Assembly: GCA_000302695.1 (NCBI GenBank)
Contig: AMFN01000003.1
Span: forward strand, 124,001 to 188,000
From: Enterobacteriaceae bacterium LSJC7
GTDB taxonomy: Bacteria; Pseudomonadota; Gammaproteobacteria; Enterobacterales; Enterobacteriaceae
Direction: 5' to 3'
DNA length: 64,000 nt
Numbering within the stretch: position 1 is the stretch's first letter; the number at the start of each line of letters is the position of its first letter. Below the pieces are notes generated by a model that was given only the letters and a program-made list of their open reading frames with translations, made no database searches and was not told the origin of the DNA. Made by a program: the position numbers and the translations under genes. This document shows positions 30,953 to 39,056 of the stretch, piece by piece.

Positions 30953-31201
30953 ATGAAATCACTTCTGGGATTCGACACCCTTATCACCCCGAAATTACTG
31001 GTTATTTTTTACTGGATTGCCATGGTGCTCATTCTGCTGGGCGGCATTGTCGGCATCATCCAGGGCAATGTTTTAGCCGGTATTTTAGGCACCGTTTTTG
31101 CGCTGGTGATGTGCCGCGTGTCATTTGAACTCATCATGATTGCTTTTAAAAATAATGAATATCTGCGCATTCTCGCAGAAAAAACCGATAAAAACGCCTG
31201 A
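30953..31201 (+). CDS. DUF4282 family small membrane protein
   Basis: 82 aa. Two hydrophobic segments (LLVIFYWIAMVLILLGGIVG and LAGILGTVFALVMCRVSFEL) flanking a short loop, then a conserved amphipathic stretch (MIAFKNNEYLRILAE). This layout is the DUF4282 family, function unknown. ATG 30953 has GGAG 8 nt upstream. A TTG at 30947 is in frame but less likely. The gene converges on the UbiB-like gene with a 20-bp gap that holds half of a perfect 10-bp hairpin (31208-31239). Confidence 0.85.
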   Translation: MKSLLGFDTLITPKLLVIFYWIAMVLILLGGIVGIIQGNVLAGILGTVFALVMCRVSFELIMIAFKNNEYLRILAEKTDKNA

Positions 31202-31221
31202 TTGAAGTTGCGGCTGCCGTG

Positions 31222-32862
31222 TTAACGTCGCAGCCGCAATGCCAGTAAAAACACCCCCGCTCCACACGACAGCAGCCCCAGCAGCGGAAACACCGCAATC
31301 CCCCAGATGCGCCAGCTACTTGCCATGAGCCAGGGCGTAATCCCCAGCGCAATTGCCGCAGTGACCACCGCTATCGCCAAAGTGACAGCCGAACGCTCCA
31401 GCGCCCGGCTCAGGTGACTCATGTTATTGATTTCCAGCGTCGCTCGCAGTTTGCCCTGTTTGAGGCGGCGCAGCAGCAGGCGTAGCGTTTGTGGCAGTTC
31501 CTCCCCCGCATCCAGCGCCTGTACACCCAGCGCCAGCATGCGTCGACGCGAGGCAAAAGGCCGGTAACGGCGCAGCAGCACGCGGGTGAGCATCGGGCGC
31601 AGTGTGGCAACAATATCAAACTGCGGGTCGAGACGATGCAATACACCATCGGCAGTGATGAGCGCTTTAAATAACAGCGTTAAGTCGCTTGGCAGCGAAA
31701 GCTGAAACTCTCGCACCATCGCCAGCAAATCCACCAACGCTTTACCCAACTGCATCGGTGCCGAACCCTGCTTGTCGAGAAAGTTTTGTGCCGCCAGCTC
31801 AAAGCGCGTCACATCAATAGCCTCATCGCCAGACCATTCAATCAGCGCATTGACGATGCCATCGCTCTGGCGGCGCGACAGGGCTTCGAGCATCAGCAGC
31901 AACTGATTGCGTCGCCGTTCGCTAAGCCGTCCCACCATCCCAAAATCGATAAACGCCACCCGGTTGCCCACCAGCGCCATGACGTTGCCCGGATGCGGAT
32001 CGGCGTGATACAGACGGTGTTCAAGTACCATCTGCATAAAGGCCTTAGCCCCTTCGCGTGCAAGCGTCGGTCCGTCGAACCCCTCTGCCGCCAGCTGCTG
32101 GGGGCTTTCTGGTGTCACCCCGGGCAAGAACTCCTGCACCAACAGGCGTGGCGTGGTCCACTGCCAGTAGATTTTCGGTATTTTCACCTGAGGCTGGTCG
32201 GCAAAGTTCTGCGCCACTAACTCGCAGTTGTGCGCCTCCTGGGTTAAGTCCAGCTCATGGTTAAGTGCGGTGGCCAGCGCCAGAACCACCCGGCGCGGAT
32301 GATAACGCGCCAGCGTTTCGCTCTGCTCTTCCAGCGATTCTGCCAGAAAGGTCAAAAGCCGCAGGTCGGCGCGGATGGTTTTCTCAAGTCCGGGACGCAG
32401 CACCTTGATAATGACATCGTCACCACTGTGCAGTCTGGCGCGATATACCTGCGCCATTGACGCGGCGGCAATCGGTTCAGGATAAAATTCAGCAAAGAGG
32501 TGTTCTGGCGTGTCGCCAAGTTCGGCATGAATGCGCCCGGCCAGAGCCTCCCACGGCAGCGTGGTGGCATTGCTGTGCAGTTTTTCCAGCTCGTCGGTCC
32601 ACATCGGGTCAAGCAGGTCGGTACGGGTTGCCAGAATCTGCCCGAGTTTGACAAATGTGGGGCCCAGCTCCTCCAGCGCCTGGCGCAGGCGCTCCGGCAT
32701 GCTCTGCTTTTCATATTCTTCGCGTCGACCAGAAAGGCGATTCACCAGCTGGGCCAGCCCCAGCAGGCGCACGATATCCTGAAGACCATAGCGCACCAGT
32801 ACCGCGGTAATCTCGCTAAGGCGCGCTCTGTCGCGGGCGGTAACCAGCATCATCTTTAACAT
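31222..32862 (-). CDS. ABC1/UbiB-family atypical kinase
   Basis: 546 aa. Conserved ABC1 marks: LGPTFVKLGQILATRTDLL (the KxGQ motif), an A-rich loop in PIAAASMAQVYRA, VIIKVLRPGL (ATP lysine), HADPHPGNV (catalytic loop) and IDFGMVGRLS (DFG-type metal site). Two membrane helices close the protein (TLAIAVVTAAIALGITPWLM and a second one). UbiB relatives are ATPases/kinases supporting ubiquinone or lipid handling at the membrane. The housekeeping ubiB of enterics lies in the ubiE-ubiJ-ubiB operon, so this is presumably a second family member. No quinone genes are nearby. Note that KxGQ inhibits classic kinase activity in the family. Confidence 0.9.
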   Translation of the reverse strand: MLKMMLVTARDRARLSEITAVLVRYGLQDIVRLLGLAQLVNRLSGRREEYEKQSMPERLRQALEELGPTFVKLGQILATRTDLLDPMWTDELEKLHSNATTLPWEALAGRIHAELGDTPEHLFAEFYPEPIAAASMAQVYRARLHSGDDVIIKVLRPGLEKTIRADLRLLTFLAESLEEQSETLARYHPRRVVLALATALNHELDLTQEAHNCELVAQNFADQPQVKIPKIYWQWTTPRLLVQEFLPGVTPESPQQLAAEGFDGPTLAREGAKAFMQMVLEHRLYHADPHPGNVMALVGNRVAFIDFGMVGRLSERRRNQLLLMLEALSRRQSDGIVNALIEWSGDEAIDVTRFELAAQNFLDKQGSAPMQLGKALVDLLAMVREFQLSLPSDLTLLFKALITADGVLHRLDPQFDIVATLRPMLTRVLLRRYRPFASRRRMLALGVQALDAGEELPQTLRLLLRRLKQGKLRATLEINNMSHLSRALERSAVTLAIAVVTAAIALGITPWLMASSWRIWGIAVFPLLGLLSCGAGVFLLALRLRR

Positions 32863-32990
32863 GGATTTTTACTCTCTCCCTCGTCCTTGCCTGATAATAA
32901 ACGCCCCGGATGTCAGCTACCATCAGAACAGGGGCAATGCGCTATTACCAAAGCCCGCACCAGTCATTCATCACACAATTGATTTTCATG

Positions 32991-33004
32991 TGATCGCGAT
33001 CAAA
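32991..33004. promoter_or_regulatory. FNR/CRP-like site upstream of ydfZ
   Basis: GTGAT-CGCG-ATCAA, one base from the FNR consensus TTGAT-N4-ATCAA, and also TGTGA-N6-TCAAA for CRP. About 75 bp before the ydfZ start, a normal activating distance. E. coli ydfZ is known to be FNR-activated. Confidence 0.7.
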
Positions 33005-33074
33005 ATTTACCGCGCCAGTAGTCGCACAATAGTCGTCACCTCAGCGCGTTATCCCATTCAGAGGAGAAACTACC

Positions 33075-33278
33075 ATGATGACTTACGATCGTAACCGCAA
33101 CCCAATTACTACCGGCAGCCGGGTAATGGTAAATGGTTCACGCCAGACAGGTGTTATCACCGCCATCCACGGCGACACACTGAGCGCACAACAGTTGCGC
33201 CGCACCAAAACCGTGGAAGTGTCAGGCTGCGACGGCCAGTACGCACCGGTTGAACTGATTCGTCTGGGGCTTCATTAA
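33075..33278 (+). CDS. ydfZ: YdfZ, anaerobically induced small protein
   Basis: 67 aa. MMTYDRNRNPITTGSRVMVN is near-identical to the E. coli YdfZ start, and the KTVEVSGCDGQYAPVELIRL end keeps the single cysteine through which the E. coli protein was reported to bind selenium. Fold probably a small beta barrel (KOW/SH3-like). GAGGAG precedes the ATG pair (33075 / 33078). The upstream FNR-like site suggests anaerobic expression. In E. coli it neighbours rspR-ydfG; here it is 10 kb from them, so local order has changed. Confidence 0.93.
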   Translation: MMTYDRNRNPITTGSRVMVNGSRQTGVITAIHGDTLSAQQLRRTKTVEVSGCDGQYAPVELIRLGLH

Positions 33279-33286
33279 GCGTAGAC

Positions 33287-33306
33287 AGTGCCGCTGCGGC
33301 GGCACT
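33287..33306. terminator. Hairpin between ydfZ and the converging small gene
   Basis: AGTGCCGC / GCGGCACT, 8 bp perfect with a 4-nt loop. T run weak, and its last base overlaps the end of the minus-strand gene. Confidence 0.6.
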
Positions 33307-33488
33307 TACATATATTTTTCAAACTGCCAGGCCGCCAGCGCCGTCCAGATAAAAAGTCCGGTACACAGGCACCCCAGCACCAGCCGGCGACGCCAGAAGC
33401 TCCAGAGGCCAAAAAAAACCATTACCGGTAAACTCCAGCGCCAGCCTGCCACCACGGTCAGCATAGCGACGATGAGATAGTCTTTCAT
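33306..33488 (-). CDS. 60-aa inner-membrane protein, unrecognised
   Basis: Short hydrophobic protein with two or three membrane segments (YLIVAMLTVVAGWRWSLPVM, then LVLGCLCTGLFIWTALAAWQ) separated by a basic tryptophan-rich loop (FWRRR). GGGAGG lies 7 nt before ATG 33488, a strong ribosome site. I do not recognise the family. Convergent with ydfZ. The tryptophan content (five in 60 residues) is unusually high. Confidence 0.75.
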   Translation of the reverse strand: MKDYLIVAMLTVVAGWRWSLPVMVFFGLWSFWRRRLVLGCLCTGLFIWTALAAWQFEKYM

Positions 33489-33642
33489 TCCAGCCTCCCA
33501 ACGATAAGCTTCTGAGTGTAAACCTCGCTACGCGCTGCGCCATAAATTTGCGTGAAATTTTCGCCTTCACGTTGCGCCAGTACACCCGTGTTGCGTATCG
33601 TTATAGCAAACCTTCCTTTTTTGCCTGTGGCGTGGAGATGCC

Positions 33643-33855
33643 ATGATTCGACACCCGGTCACCTCATCGCGTATTGCCACTATAGGCTACGATCCGGCCA
33701 CCGCTGAACTTGAAATCGCGTTCAAAGACGGGAATGTGTATCGCTATCGCGGCGTGCCAGAACAGGTGTTTCGCACATTTCTTAGCGTTGTCTCAAAAGG
33801 CCGTTTCTATGACGGCGTCATTCGCGACAAGTTTGCGCACACCCGAATTAGATAA
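33643..33855 (+). CDS. KTSC-domain protein
   Basis: 70 aa made of one KTSC domain: SSRIATIGYDPATAELEIAF, then NVYRYRGVPEQVFRTFLS and GRFYDGVIRDKF. The domain is named for its fusion to lysyl-tRNA synthetases and is thought to bind RNA or nucleic acid; the stand-alone form has no proven role. The family's key K/T/S/C pattern is partly seen (T-S-S-R near the start). GTGGAGATGCC precedes ATG 33643. Confidence 0.87.
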   Translation: MIRHPVTSSRIATIGYDPATAELEIAFKDGNVYRYRGVPEQVFRTFLSVVSKGRFYDGVIRDKFAHTRIR

Positions 33856-33857
33856 CG

Positions 33858-33881
33858 TTGCCCCGCCGGATGGCGGGGCAA
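33858..33881. terminator. Bidirectional-type hairpin between KTSC gene and proP
   Basis: TTGCCCCGCC / GGCGGGGCAA with a GGAT loop, 10 bp perfect. It lies 2 bp after the KTSC stop and 9 bp before the proP stop. Confidence 0.75.
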
Positions 33882-33890
33882 TAAGGCAGG

Positions 33891-35396
33891 TTACTCGTTG
33901 ATGCGCGGATGCTGGTCTACCAGCGTTTTACGCTTCTCTTCCAGCTCGGCAATTTCGCGATCGAGATCTTCAATTTTGTGCTCAATGTTGTCGTGATGTT
34001 CACGCAGGATTTCACGCGCTTCATTGATGTCTGATGCCGCGGGCGTCGCCCCTTTGAGCGGTTTGTTGGCCGTCTCTTTCATGTACAGACCGGTAATCAG
34101 GCCAATAACACCAATCACCATCAGGTAGTAGCCTGGCATCATCAGGTTCTGCGTGCTCTCCACCAACCATGCAGCAAGCGTTGGCGTCAGACCGGCAATC
34201 AGTACCGAGATATTAAAGGCACTGGCCAGCGCACTGTAGCGAATATGGGTCGGGAACATCGCCGGCAGCGAGGCCGCCATGACCCCGGTGAATGAGTTAA
34301 GGATCACCGCCAGAATCAGCAGACCGGCAAAAATCAGGCCAATAACGTTGCTGTTAATCAACATAAAGGCCGGTACAGCAAACAGAATTAGCGCCACGCT
34401 GCCGCAAATAATGAACGGGCGGCGACCGAAGCGGTCACTCAAAAGCCCCATGACCGGCTGCACAAACAGCATACCAATCATGATAGCGATAATAATAAGT
34501 ACGCCGTGGTCTTCCGAGTAGTGCAGGTTGTGCGACAGATAGCTCGGCATGTAGGTCAGCAGCATGTAATAGGTCACATTAGTCGCAATGACCAGACCGA
34601 TACAGGCCAGCAGACTGCGCCAGTGTTTGGTGGCAATCTCTTTAAAGGAGACTTTCGGGCCGTCCTGTAAGCCTTCGCGATCGCCCTGCTCAAGCTTATC
34701 GACATGCTGCTGGAACGCCGGGGTTTCTTCCAGCGCGTGGCGCAGATAAAGCCCGATGACACCCAGCGGGAGCGCCAGGAAGAACGGAATACGCCAGCCC
34801 CATTCGAGGAAGTTTGCTTCCCCCAGAAGGGTAGAAAGCAGCACCACCACGCCCGCACCCAGCACAAAACCGGCAATGGAGCCAAAGTCCAGCCAGCTGC
34901 CCATAAAGCCGCGTTTGCGGTCTGGTGAATATTCGGCCACAAAAATCGACGCACCGGTATATTCGCCCCCGACCGAGAACCCCTGCGCCATTTTACACAG
35001 CAGCAGCAGCACGGGCGCCCAGATACCTATGGTTTCATAAGCGGGGATCAGGCCGATACAGAATGTACTTATCGACATAATCACAATTGTGATGGCCAGG
35101 ATGCGCTGACGGCCGTATTTATCGCCGAGCATCCCAAAAAAGACCCCGCCCAACGGACGAATTAGAAAGGGAACAGAGAAAGTACCCAACGCGGCAATCA
35201 TCTGCACGCTGGGATCGGCGCCGGGGAAAAAGACCTTGCCGAGAGCGTAAGCCACAAATCCATAAACACCAAAATCGAACCATTCCATGGCATTACCGAG
35301 CGAGGCGCCGGTGATAGCTTTACGTAGTTTGGAGTCATCGATAATCGTCACATCACTCAGTGTGATGGGTTTAACCTTTTTCCTTCTTAACTTCAT
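33891..35396 (-). CDS. proP: Osmoprotectant/proton symporter ProP
   Basis: 501 aa from ATG 35396 (AGGA 7 nt upstream), against 500 in E. coli. MFS symporter for proline, glycine betaine and ectoine that activates as osmolality rises. The first helices (NAMEWFDFGVYGFVAYALGK) and FLIRPLGGVFFGMLGDKYGR are near-identical to E. coli ProP, and the cytoplasmic C-terminus forms the antiparallel coiled coil used in osmosensing (HDNIEHKIEDLDREIAELEE heptads). E. coli proP lies elsewhere (near basRS), so here the gene is either relocated or an extra copy. A strong CRP site lies about 250 bp upstream. The osmU transporter is 15 kb away. Confidence 0.96.
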   Translation of the reverse strand: MKLRRKKVKPITLSDVTIIDDSKLRKAITGASLGNAMEWFDFGVYGFVAYALGKVFFPGADPSVQMIAALGTFSVPFLIRPLGGVFFGMLGDKYGRQRILAITIVIMSISTFCIGLIPAYETIGIWAPVLLLLCKMAQGFSVGGEYTGASIFVAEYSPDRKRGFMGSWLDFGSIAGFVLGAGVVVLLSTLLGEANFLEWGWRIPFFLALPLGVIGLYLRHALEETPAFQQHVDKLEQGDREGLQDGPKVSFKEIATKHWRSLLACIGLVIATNVTYYMLLTYMPSYLSHNLHYSEDHGVLIIIAIMIGMLFVQPVMGLLSDRFGRRPFIICGSVALILFAVPAFMLINSNVIGLIFAGLLILAVILNSFTGVMAASLPAMFPTHIRYSALASAFNISVLIAGLTPTLAAWLVESTQNLMMPGYYLMVIGVIGLITGLYMKETANKPLKGATPAASDINEAREILREHHDNIEHKIEDLDREIAELEEKRKTLVDQHPRINE

Positions 35397-36018
35397 ATTC
35401 ATCCTCTGCGTTAACACTTACTCAGGACGGGGCTGTAAAAGGCCATCTGACTAAAGATTGATATGCCTGGCAGTATGATGCGCTATGCAGACCTTACGTC
35501 TGCACCGTCCGGTAAATGACCCGTGCGGGTCGAAGTTATTATGATTTTCCTGCTTAAGCGTAGCAGGTTTCGGGGTAGTCACTGCGGGAAGGTACTGCCG
35601 CTCTCCCTTACAAATAAACCGGTGTTTCACCGGGGTAATTATTAGTGATTCTGATCACACATTTCTTTACATAAGGCCTGAAATTTTGAGCTGCGTCAAC
35701 CGTATGTTGCGCATCTTCCCCCGGTAATGGCACTTTTTACGCCCAGGAACATTCTTAAAAAACGCCTTTTTTGTCGGGTAAAATGCTACAGGATTTTATT
35801 CTAAAAATGCGCCAAACCGCGTGATATCAGGGTCTGTCGCTCCGGCCGATGACAAAAAAATACAATCAGGCGCAGCGGGAAAGCGCAGCCGAACGGATTG
35901 CGTCTAAAATTAACCGGTAAATGTGGGTGTTACAGACATTTTGACGGTAAAAACCTGCCGTCAGATTATCAATGCTTACGCTTTATTGTCCGTTTTTCAC
36001 ACCAAAGGAGATTCTGTT
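35397..36018. other. Long regulatory/intergenic region between proP and the Pmp3-type gene
   Basis: About 620 bp between divergent genes. It holds the CRP site (35644-35659) and must hold the promoters of both genes. A 23-codon plus-strand ORF from ATG 35848 (MTKKYNQAQRESAAERIASK plus three residues) would make an amphipathic basic helix but has no ribosome site. Otherwise AT-rich and non-coding. Confidence 0.55.
35644..35659. promoter_or_regulatory. CRP site in the proP upstream region
   Basis: AGTGATTCTGATCACA; read on the minus strand TGTGA-TCAGAA-TCACT, all five bases of the left half and four of the right match TGTGA-N6-TCACA. E. coli proP P1 is CRP-controlled, which supports the call. 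Confidence 0.75.
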
Positions 36019-36177
36019 ATGGGATTCTGGCGCATTGTCTTTACCATCATTCTTCCACCACTGGGCGTACTGCTCGCCAAAGGTTTGGGCTGGGCATTTC
36101 TACTCAACATCATTCTGACGCTACTGGGCTATATCCCAGGCCTTATCCATGCATTCTGGGTGCAGAGCCGGGATTAA
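36019..36177 (+). CDS. Pmp3/YqaE-family membrane peptide
   Basis: 52 aa proteolipid with two helices: MGFWRIVFTIILPPLGVLLA (with the family motif LPPLGV) and FLLNIILTLLGYIPGLIHAF. Pmp3/YqaE proteins respond to salt, cold or osmotic stress and affect membrane potential. AAAGGAG precedes ATG 36019. Next to proP across a shared regulatory region, a sensible pairing for osmotic stress. Confidence 0.92.
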   Translation: MGFWRIVFTIILPPLGVLLAKGLGWAFLLNIILTLLGYIPGLIHAFWVQSRD

Positions 36178-36437
36178 CCTGGCGTCGAGAAACGTCTTAA
36201 AACGTGTTCCCGACCAGGTTAAACCACAGGTCTTGTGCCAGTATTATGACGATTACCTGAACAATCCCTGTAATAACCCTTTTCGGCGCCAATGTGCGCC
36301 GTTTTTTTTACCCGCCCCTTACCCACGCGGCCCTAACGTTGGCTACTGTGCGTATTACAGCAACGCCGTACTTTCTGTACACCCCAGTGCAGGTACGGTT
36401 AAGCTTATTGCTTGTTAACCCGTCACAGGATTGCCGC

Positions 36438-37190
36438 GTGAAAACTCTCACCCTCTCGTTGTTCTTAACGTTACCTTTCGCCGCCCTTGCCGCTGAGGAA
36501 CTACCTGCGCCCGTAAAACAAATCGAGAAGCAGGGTATTGAGATTATCAAACCGTTCGACGCGCCCGGTGGTCTGCGGGGCTGGCTTGGCCGCTATCAGG
36601 GAATGGGTGTGGCTGTCTATCTGACACCGGACGGCAAACAGGCGATTTCTGGTTATATGTACGATGAGGATGGCAATAACCTGAGCGAAAAGCTGTTTCA
36701 GGACGAACTGTATACGCCAGAAGGCCGTAAAATGTGGGAGCGCCTGCTGAAAACGCCTGCCATTAAAGAAGGACGAGCCGACGCACCACGTACGCTGGTG
36801 GTCTTTGCCGACCCGTTCTGCCCATATTGCAAAAAGTTCTGGCAAATGGCGCAACCGTGGGTGAGCGCCGGCAAGGTCCAGCTACGCACGCTGCTGGTTG
36901 GCGTGATTAAACCTGAAAGCGGACGCTATGCGGCGGCTATTCTCAGCGCCACAAACCCCGCTGACGCCTGGCAACGCTATGAGGCATCCAGCGGAAAAAC
37001 GCTGCCGCCCTTTCCCGCCTCAACCAAAAAAGCCGTCTGGGATGACATTCAGCTTAATCAGAAGCTGATGGATGAGCTGGGCGCAAACGCCACACCCGCT
37101 ATTTATTACCTTAACGAGAAGCGCGAGTTACAGCAGGTGGTTGGTCTGCCTGATGACGAGCAGCTTAAGGCCATGTTGGGCGAGCCATGA
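36438..37190 (+). CDS. dsbG: Periplasmic disulfide isomerase/chaperone DsbG
   Basis: 250 aa from GTG 36438 (AGGA about 10 nt upstream). Cleavable signal peptide [19 protein letters not shown]-terminal dimerization domain ([20 protein letters not shown]), then a thioredoxin fold with active site [13 protein letters not shown] (CPYC) and cis-Pro loop NATPAIYYL. DsbG reduces sulfenylated single cysteines and acts as a chaperone, kept reduced by DsbD. The frame is open upstream to 36294, but those residues are not a signal peptide. Elsewhere in E. coli, so local order differs. Terminator at 37208. Confidence 0.95.
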   Translation: MKTLTLSLFLTLPFAALAAEELPAPVKQIEKQGIEIIKPFDAPGGLRGWLGRYQGMGVAVYLTPDGKQAISGYMYDEDGNNLSEKLFQDELYTPEGRKMWERLLKTPAIKEGRADAPRTLVVFADPFCPYCKKFWQMAQPWVSAGKVQLRTLLVGVIKPESGRYAAAILSATNPADAWQRYEASSGKTLPPFPASTKKAVWDDIQLNQKLMDELGANATPAIYYLNEKRELQQVVGLPDDEQLKAMLGEP

Positions 37191-37207
37191 GATACATGGC
37201 GTTTCAT

Positions 37208-37238
37208 GAAAGGCCGCAGCGATGTGGTCTTTTTCATT
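37208..37238 (+). terminator. Terminator of dsbG
   Basis: AAAGGCCGC / GTGGTCTTT pairs over 9 bp with two G-U pairs, followed by a T run. The rest of the gap up to 37458 shows nothing recognisable. Confidence 0.75.
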
Positions 37239-37458
37239 GCGCAATGTACCCGGGTTATGTCTGAATGCCAAAATCACGTTACCCCGGTAAATGCTGCCGT
37301 ATTTTCTGAAGATTCTGCTGTGCTGATAAAAAGACAGCGTTGTTTCTCTCTTTCGCGGTACAAATAGATCCTGTGCACGCCACATCATCAGTTTTCTAGA
37401 CTGATGACGCTTTGAACTGAAAATTCAGAATATCTTAAACGCCAGAATATCTGGCAAC

Positions 37459-37483
37459 AAAAAGGCCCGCCGTAGCGAGCCTT
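37459..37483 (-). terminator. Terminator of the DUF5339 gene
   Basis: Minus strand: AAGGCTCGC / GCGGGCCTT stem with one mismatch and a 4-nt loop, then a short T run. Confidence 0.8.
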
Positions 37484-37499
37484 ATCACACTCGGTTGGC

Positions 37500-37781
37500 T
37501 TACTTCACGCCCATCGCCGCTTTAGTCTGATCGAGCGATTTCATGCCTTGCTCGCACACCATATTCTGTGATGCTTCCGGCTGTGCGCTCATCTGCTGTT
37601 TAGATGCATCCATCTGGGTTTTCATCGCGTCGAGCTGAGCTTTGACGCTTTCGTTTTTAGCCGCCTGCTCGATCATGGCATCAACAGCACTGTAATACTC
37701 TTCACACTTTTTACTCATTGCCGCGCTGGCAATACCTGGAACGGCCAGAGCAAGAATGGCGGTGGCAATCAGCTTTTTCAT
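37500..37781 (-). CDS. DUF5339-family small secreted protein
   Basis: 93 aa. Signal peptide MKKLIATAILALAVPGIASA, then a mature helical domain with two cysteines (KKCEEYYSAVDAMIEQAAKN and MVCEQGMKSL) that can form one disulfide in the periplasm, and a methionine/glutamine-rich helix (QLDAMKTQMDASKQQMSAQP). The DUF5339 family is of unknown function. Own terminator downstream, no operon partner. Confidence 0.85.
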   Translation of the reverse strand: MKKLIATAILALAVPGIASAAMSKKCEEYYSAVDAMIEQAAKNESVKAQLDAMKTQMDASKQQMSAQPEASQNMVCEQGMKSLDQTKAAMGVK

Positions 37782-37988
37782 TATATTCCCTTAAATTAAA
37801 ATAAACGCCTTTTGGCGGCAAAATCGTATCACAGGACACAAACCAGTAAATATTGATATCCCACAATATTTTTAGCGTTTTTTCTGGCTCCACGACTATT
37901 TTTGACCACTGTCACACAAGAGGCTTCATGTTCCAGTAAAAAAGTAGCGTTCGGTGTGACGCCTGGTCACTGACTGCCTTACGGGTGA

Positions 37989-38618
37989 TTATACTGACAG
38001 CGTGACACCCTCTTCCTGCGCGTATTTATCCCGGCGCATGATGCCAAGCGCAATCCCAAACAACCCAACCATAAAGGGAATTTCATACAGCTCTTCAATC
38101 AAATCCTGGTAATTCGCCGCATGTAAAAACAGTGGTGCAATCGCGCGATGGTGTTCAACGGCATCGGCAATCAAAAACGACACCACCACCAGCGCTATGC
38201 CCCAAAGCGGCAGCGTTTCGCCGCGCACGCGCAGTCCCAGTTCATGGCGCAGCGCCGCTGAGAGTAGCGGGTAAAGCACCAGTGTTGCAATAAGCACAAT
38301 GGAAATGGCGCGGAACAGCCAGCGCAGGCCTTCAGGGAAAAAATCACGTCCCCAGCTGATGCCGCGGCCAAACAGCGTCAACCACCAGACCACCGACCAC
38401 AGCCAGAACTGTTTCGGCCCTTGCTCCAGGCTAAAAGGCTTCATGTAACTGACCGTAAACAGGGCGGCAAACAGCAGCCAGAGCGACTGCACATCTTCTA
38501 TGCATTTCACCAGCAGTCCATGCGCCAGCGGGATTTTTACATCTGCCAGAAAAGGAAAAAACAGACTCACCGTCGCCAGCAGTACCACCGGCACGGATAA
38601 TGATTTATCAAATTTCAT
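37989..38618 (-). CDS. Multi-pass membrane protein, unrecognised
   Basis: About 209 aa from ATG 38618 (MKFDKSLSVPVVLLATVSLF); the frame is open to 38666, and neither start has a clear ribosome site. Five to six hydrophobic segments, with a WWLTLFGRGISWGRDFFPEG loop and an acidic EELYEIPFMVG segment before the last helix. Cytoplasmic end IMRRDKYAQEEG. I do not recognise the family. The GRGISWGRDFF loop looks conserved enough to be functional. No partner genes nearby. Confidence 0.75.
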   Translation of the reverse strand: MKFDKSLSVPVVLLATVSLFFPFLADVKIPLAHGLLVKCIEDVQSLWLLFAALFTVSYMKPFSLEQGPKQFWLWSVVWWLTLFGRGISWGRDFFPEGLRWLFRAISIVLIATLVLYPLLSAALRHELGLRVRGETLPLWGIALVVVSFLIADAVEHHRAIAPLFLHAANYQDLIEELYEIPFMVGLFGIALGIMRRDKYAQEEGVTLSV

Positions 38619-39056
38619 AATTAAAACCGCAGGAAGGTAAAAACCGAGGATATAATTACAACCCATTAAGGATATTCGCTTTGCGTGCCATTAAACGCTG
38701 TCATTGCAGAATGGCGCATTAAATATCAAAACCACTAAATGAAATAAAAAAATTAACCACGTAAATTAATTATAATAATTATTGTGCCAGATGCGTGCGG
38801 TTGCCCGGTGTGCGCAGGCATGTGCGCCTGAGCCTTAACCGCCAGGCCGCCTGCCCCGAGAAAGAATAACAACGCTAAGAAAATTAACGCGCCACGCTCA
38901 GACGCGGCACTGAGCATCCTGTTAAATCTGCTCAGTGCATAAAAATACTATTTATTACCGCCTTTTTGTGCGCAAAAAAATCACCACTATTAACCACGCC
39001 CTGTTTAATATCGCGTTGGATATTCTCAGGTAACGTTTCCATTGCCGCAGTCGTAT
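38619..39056. other. AT-rich intergenic region
   Basis: Around 440 bp, markedly AT-rich near 38740-38790. No ORF, terminator with a clear T run, or RNA was recognised. Confidence 0.5.

Noticed and set aside
36294-36437. 48-codon extension of DsbG from ATG 36294
   Set aside because: Places the signal peptide in the interior. GTG 36438 starts right before a normal signal peptide.
37191-37499. Possible small RNA between dsbG and the DUF5339 gene
   Set aside because: Both hairpins are explained as terminators of the flanking genes, and no promoter for a separate RNA was seen.
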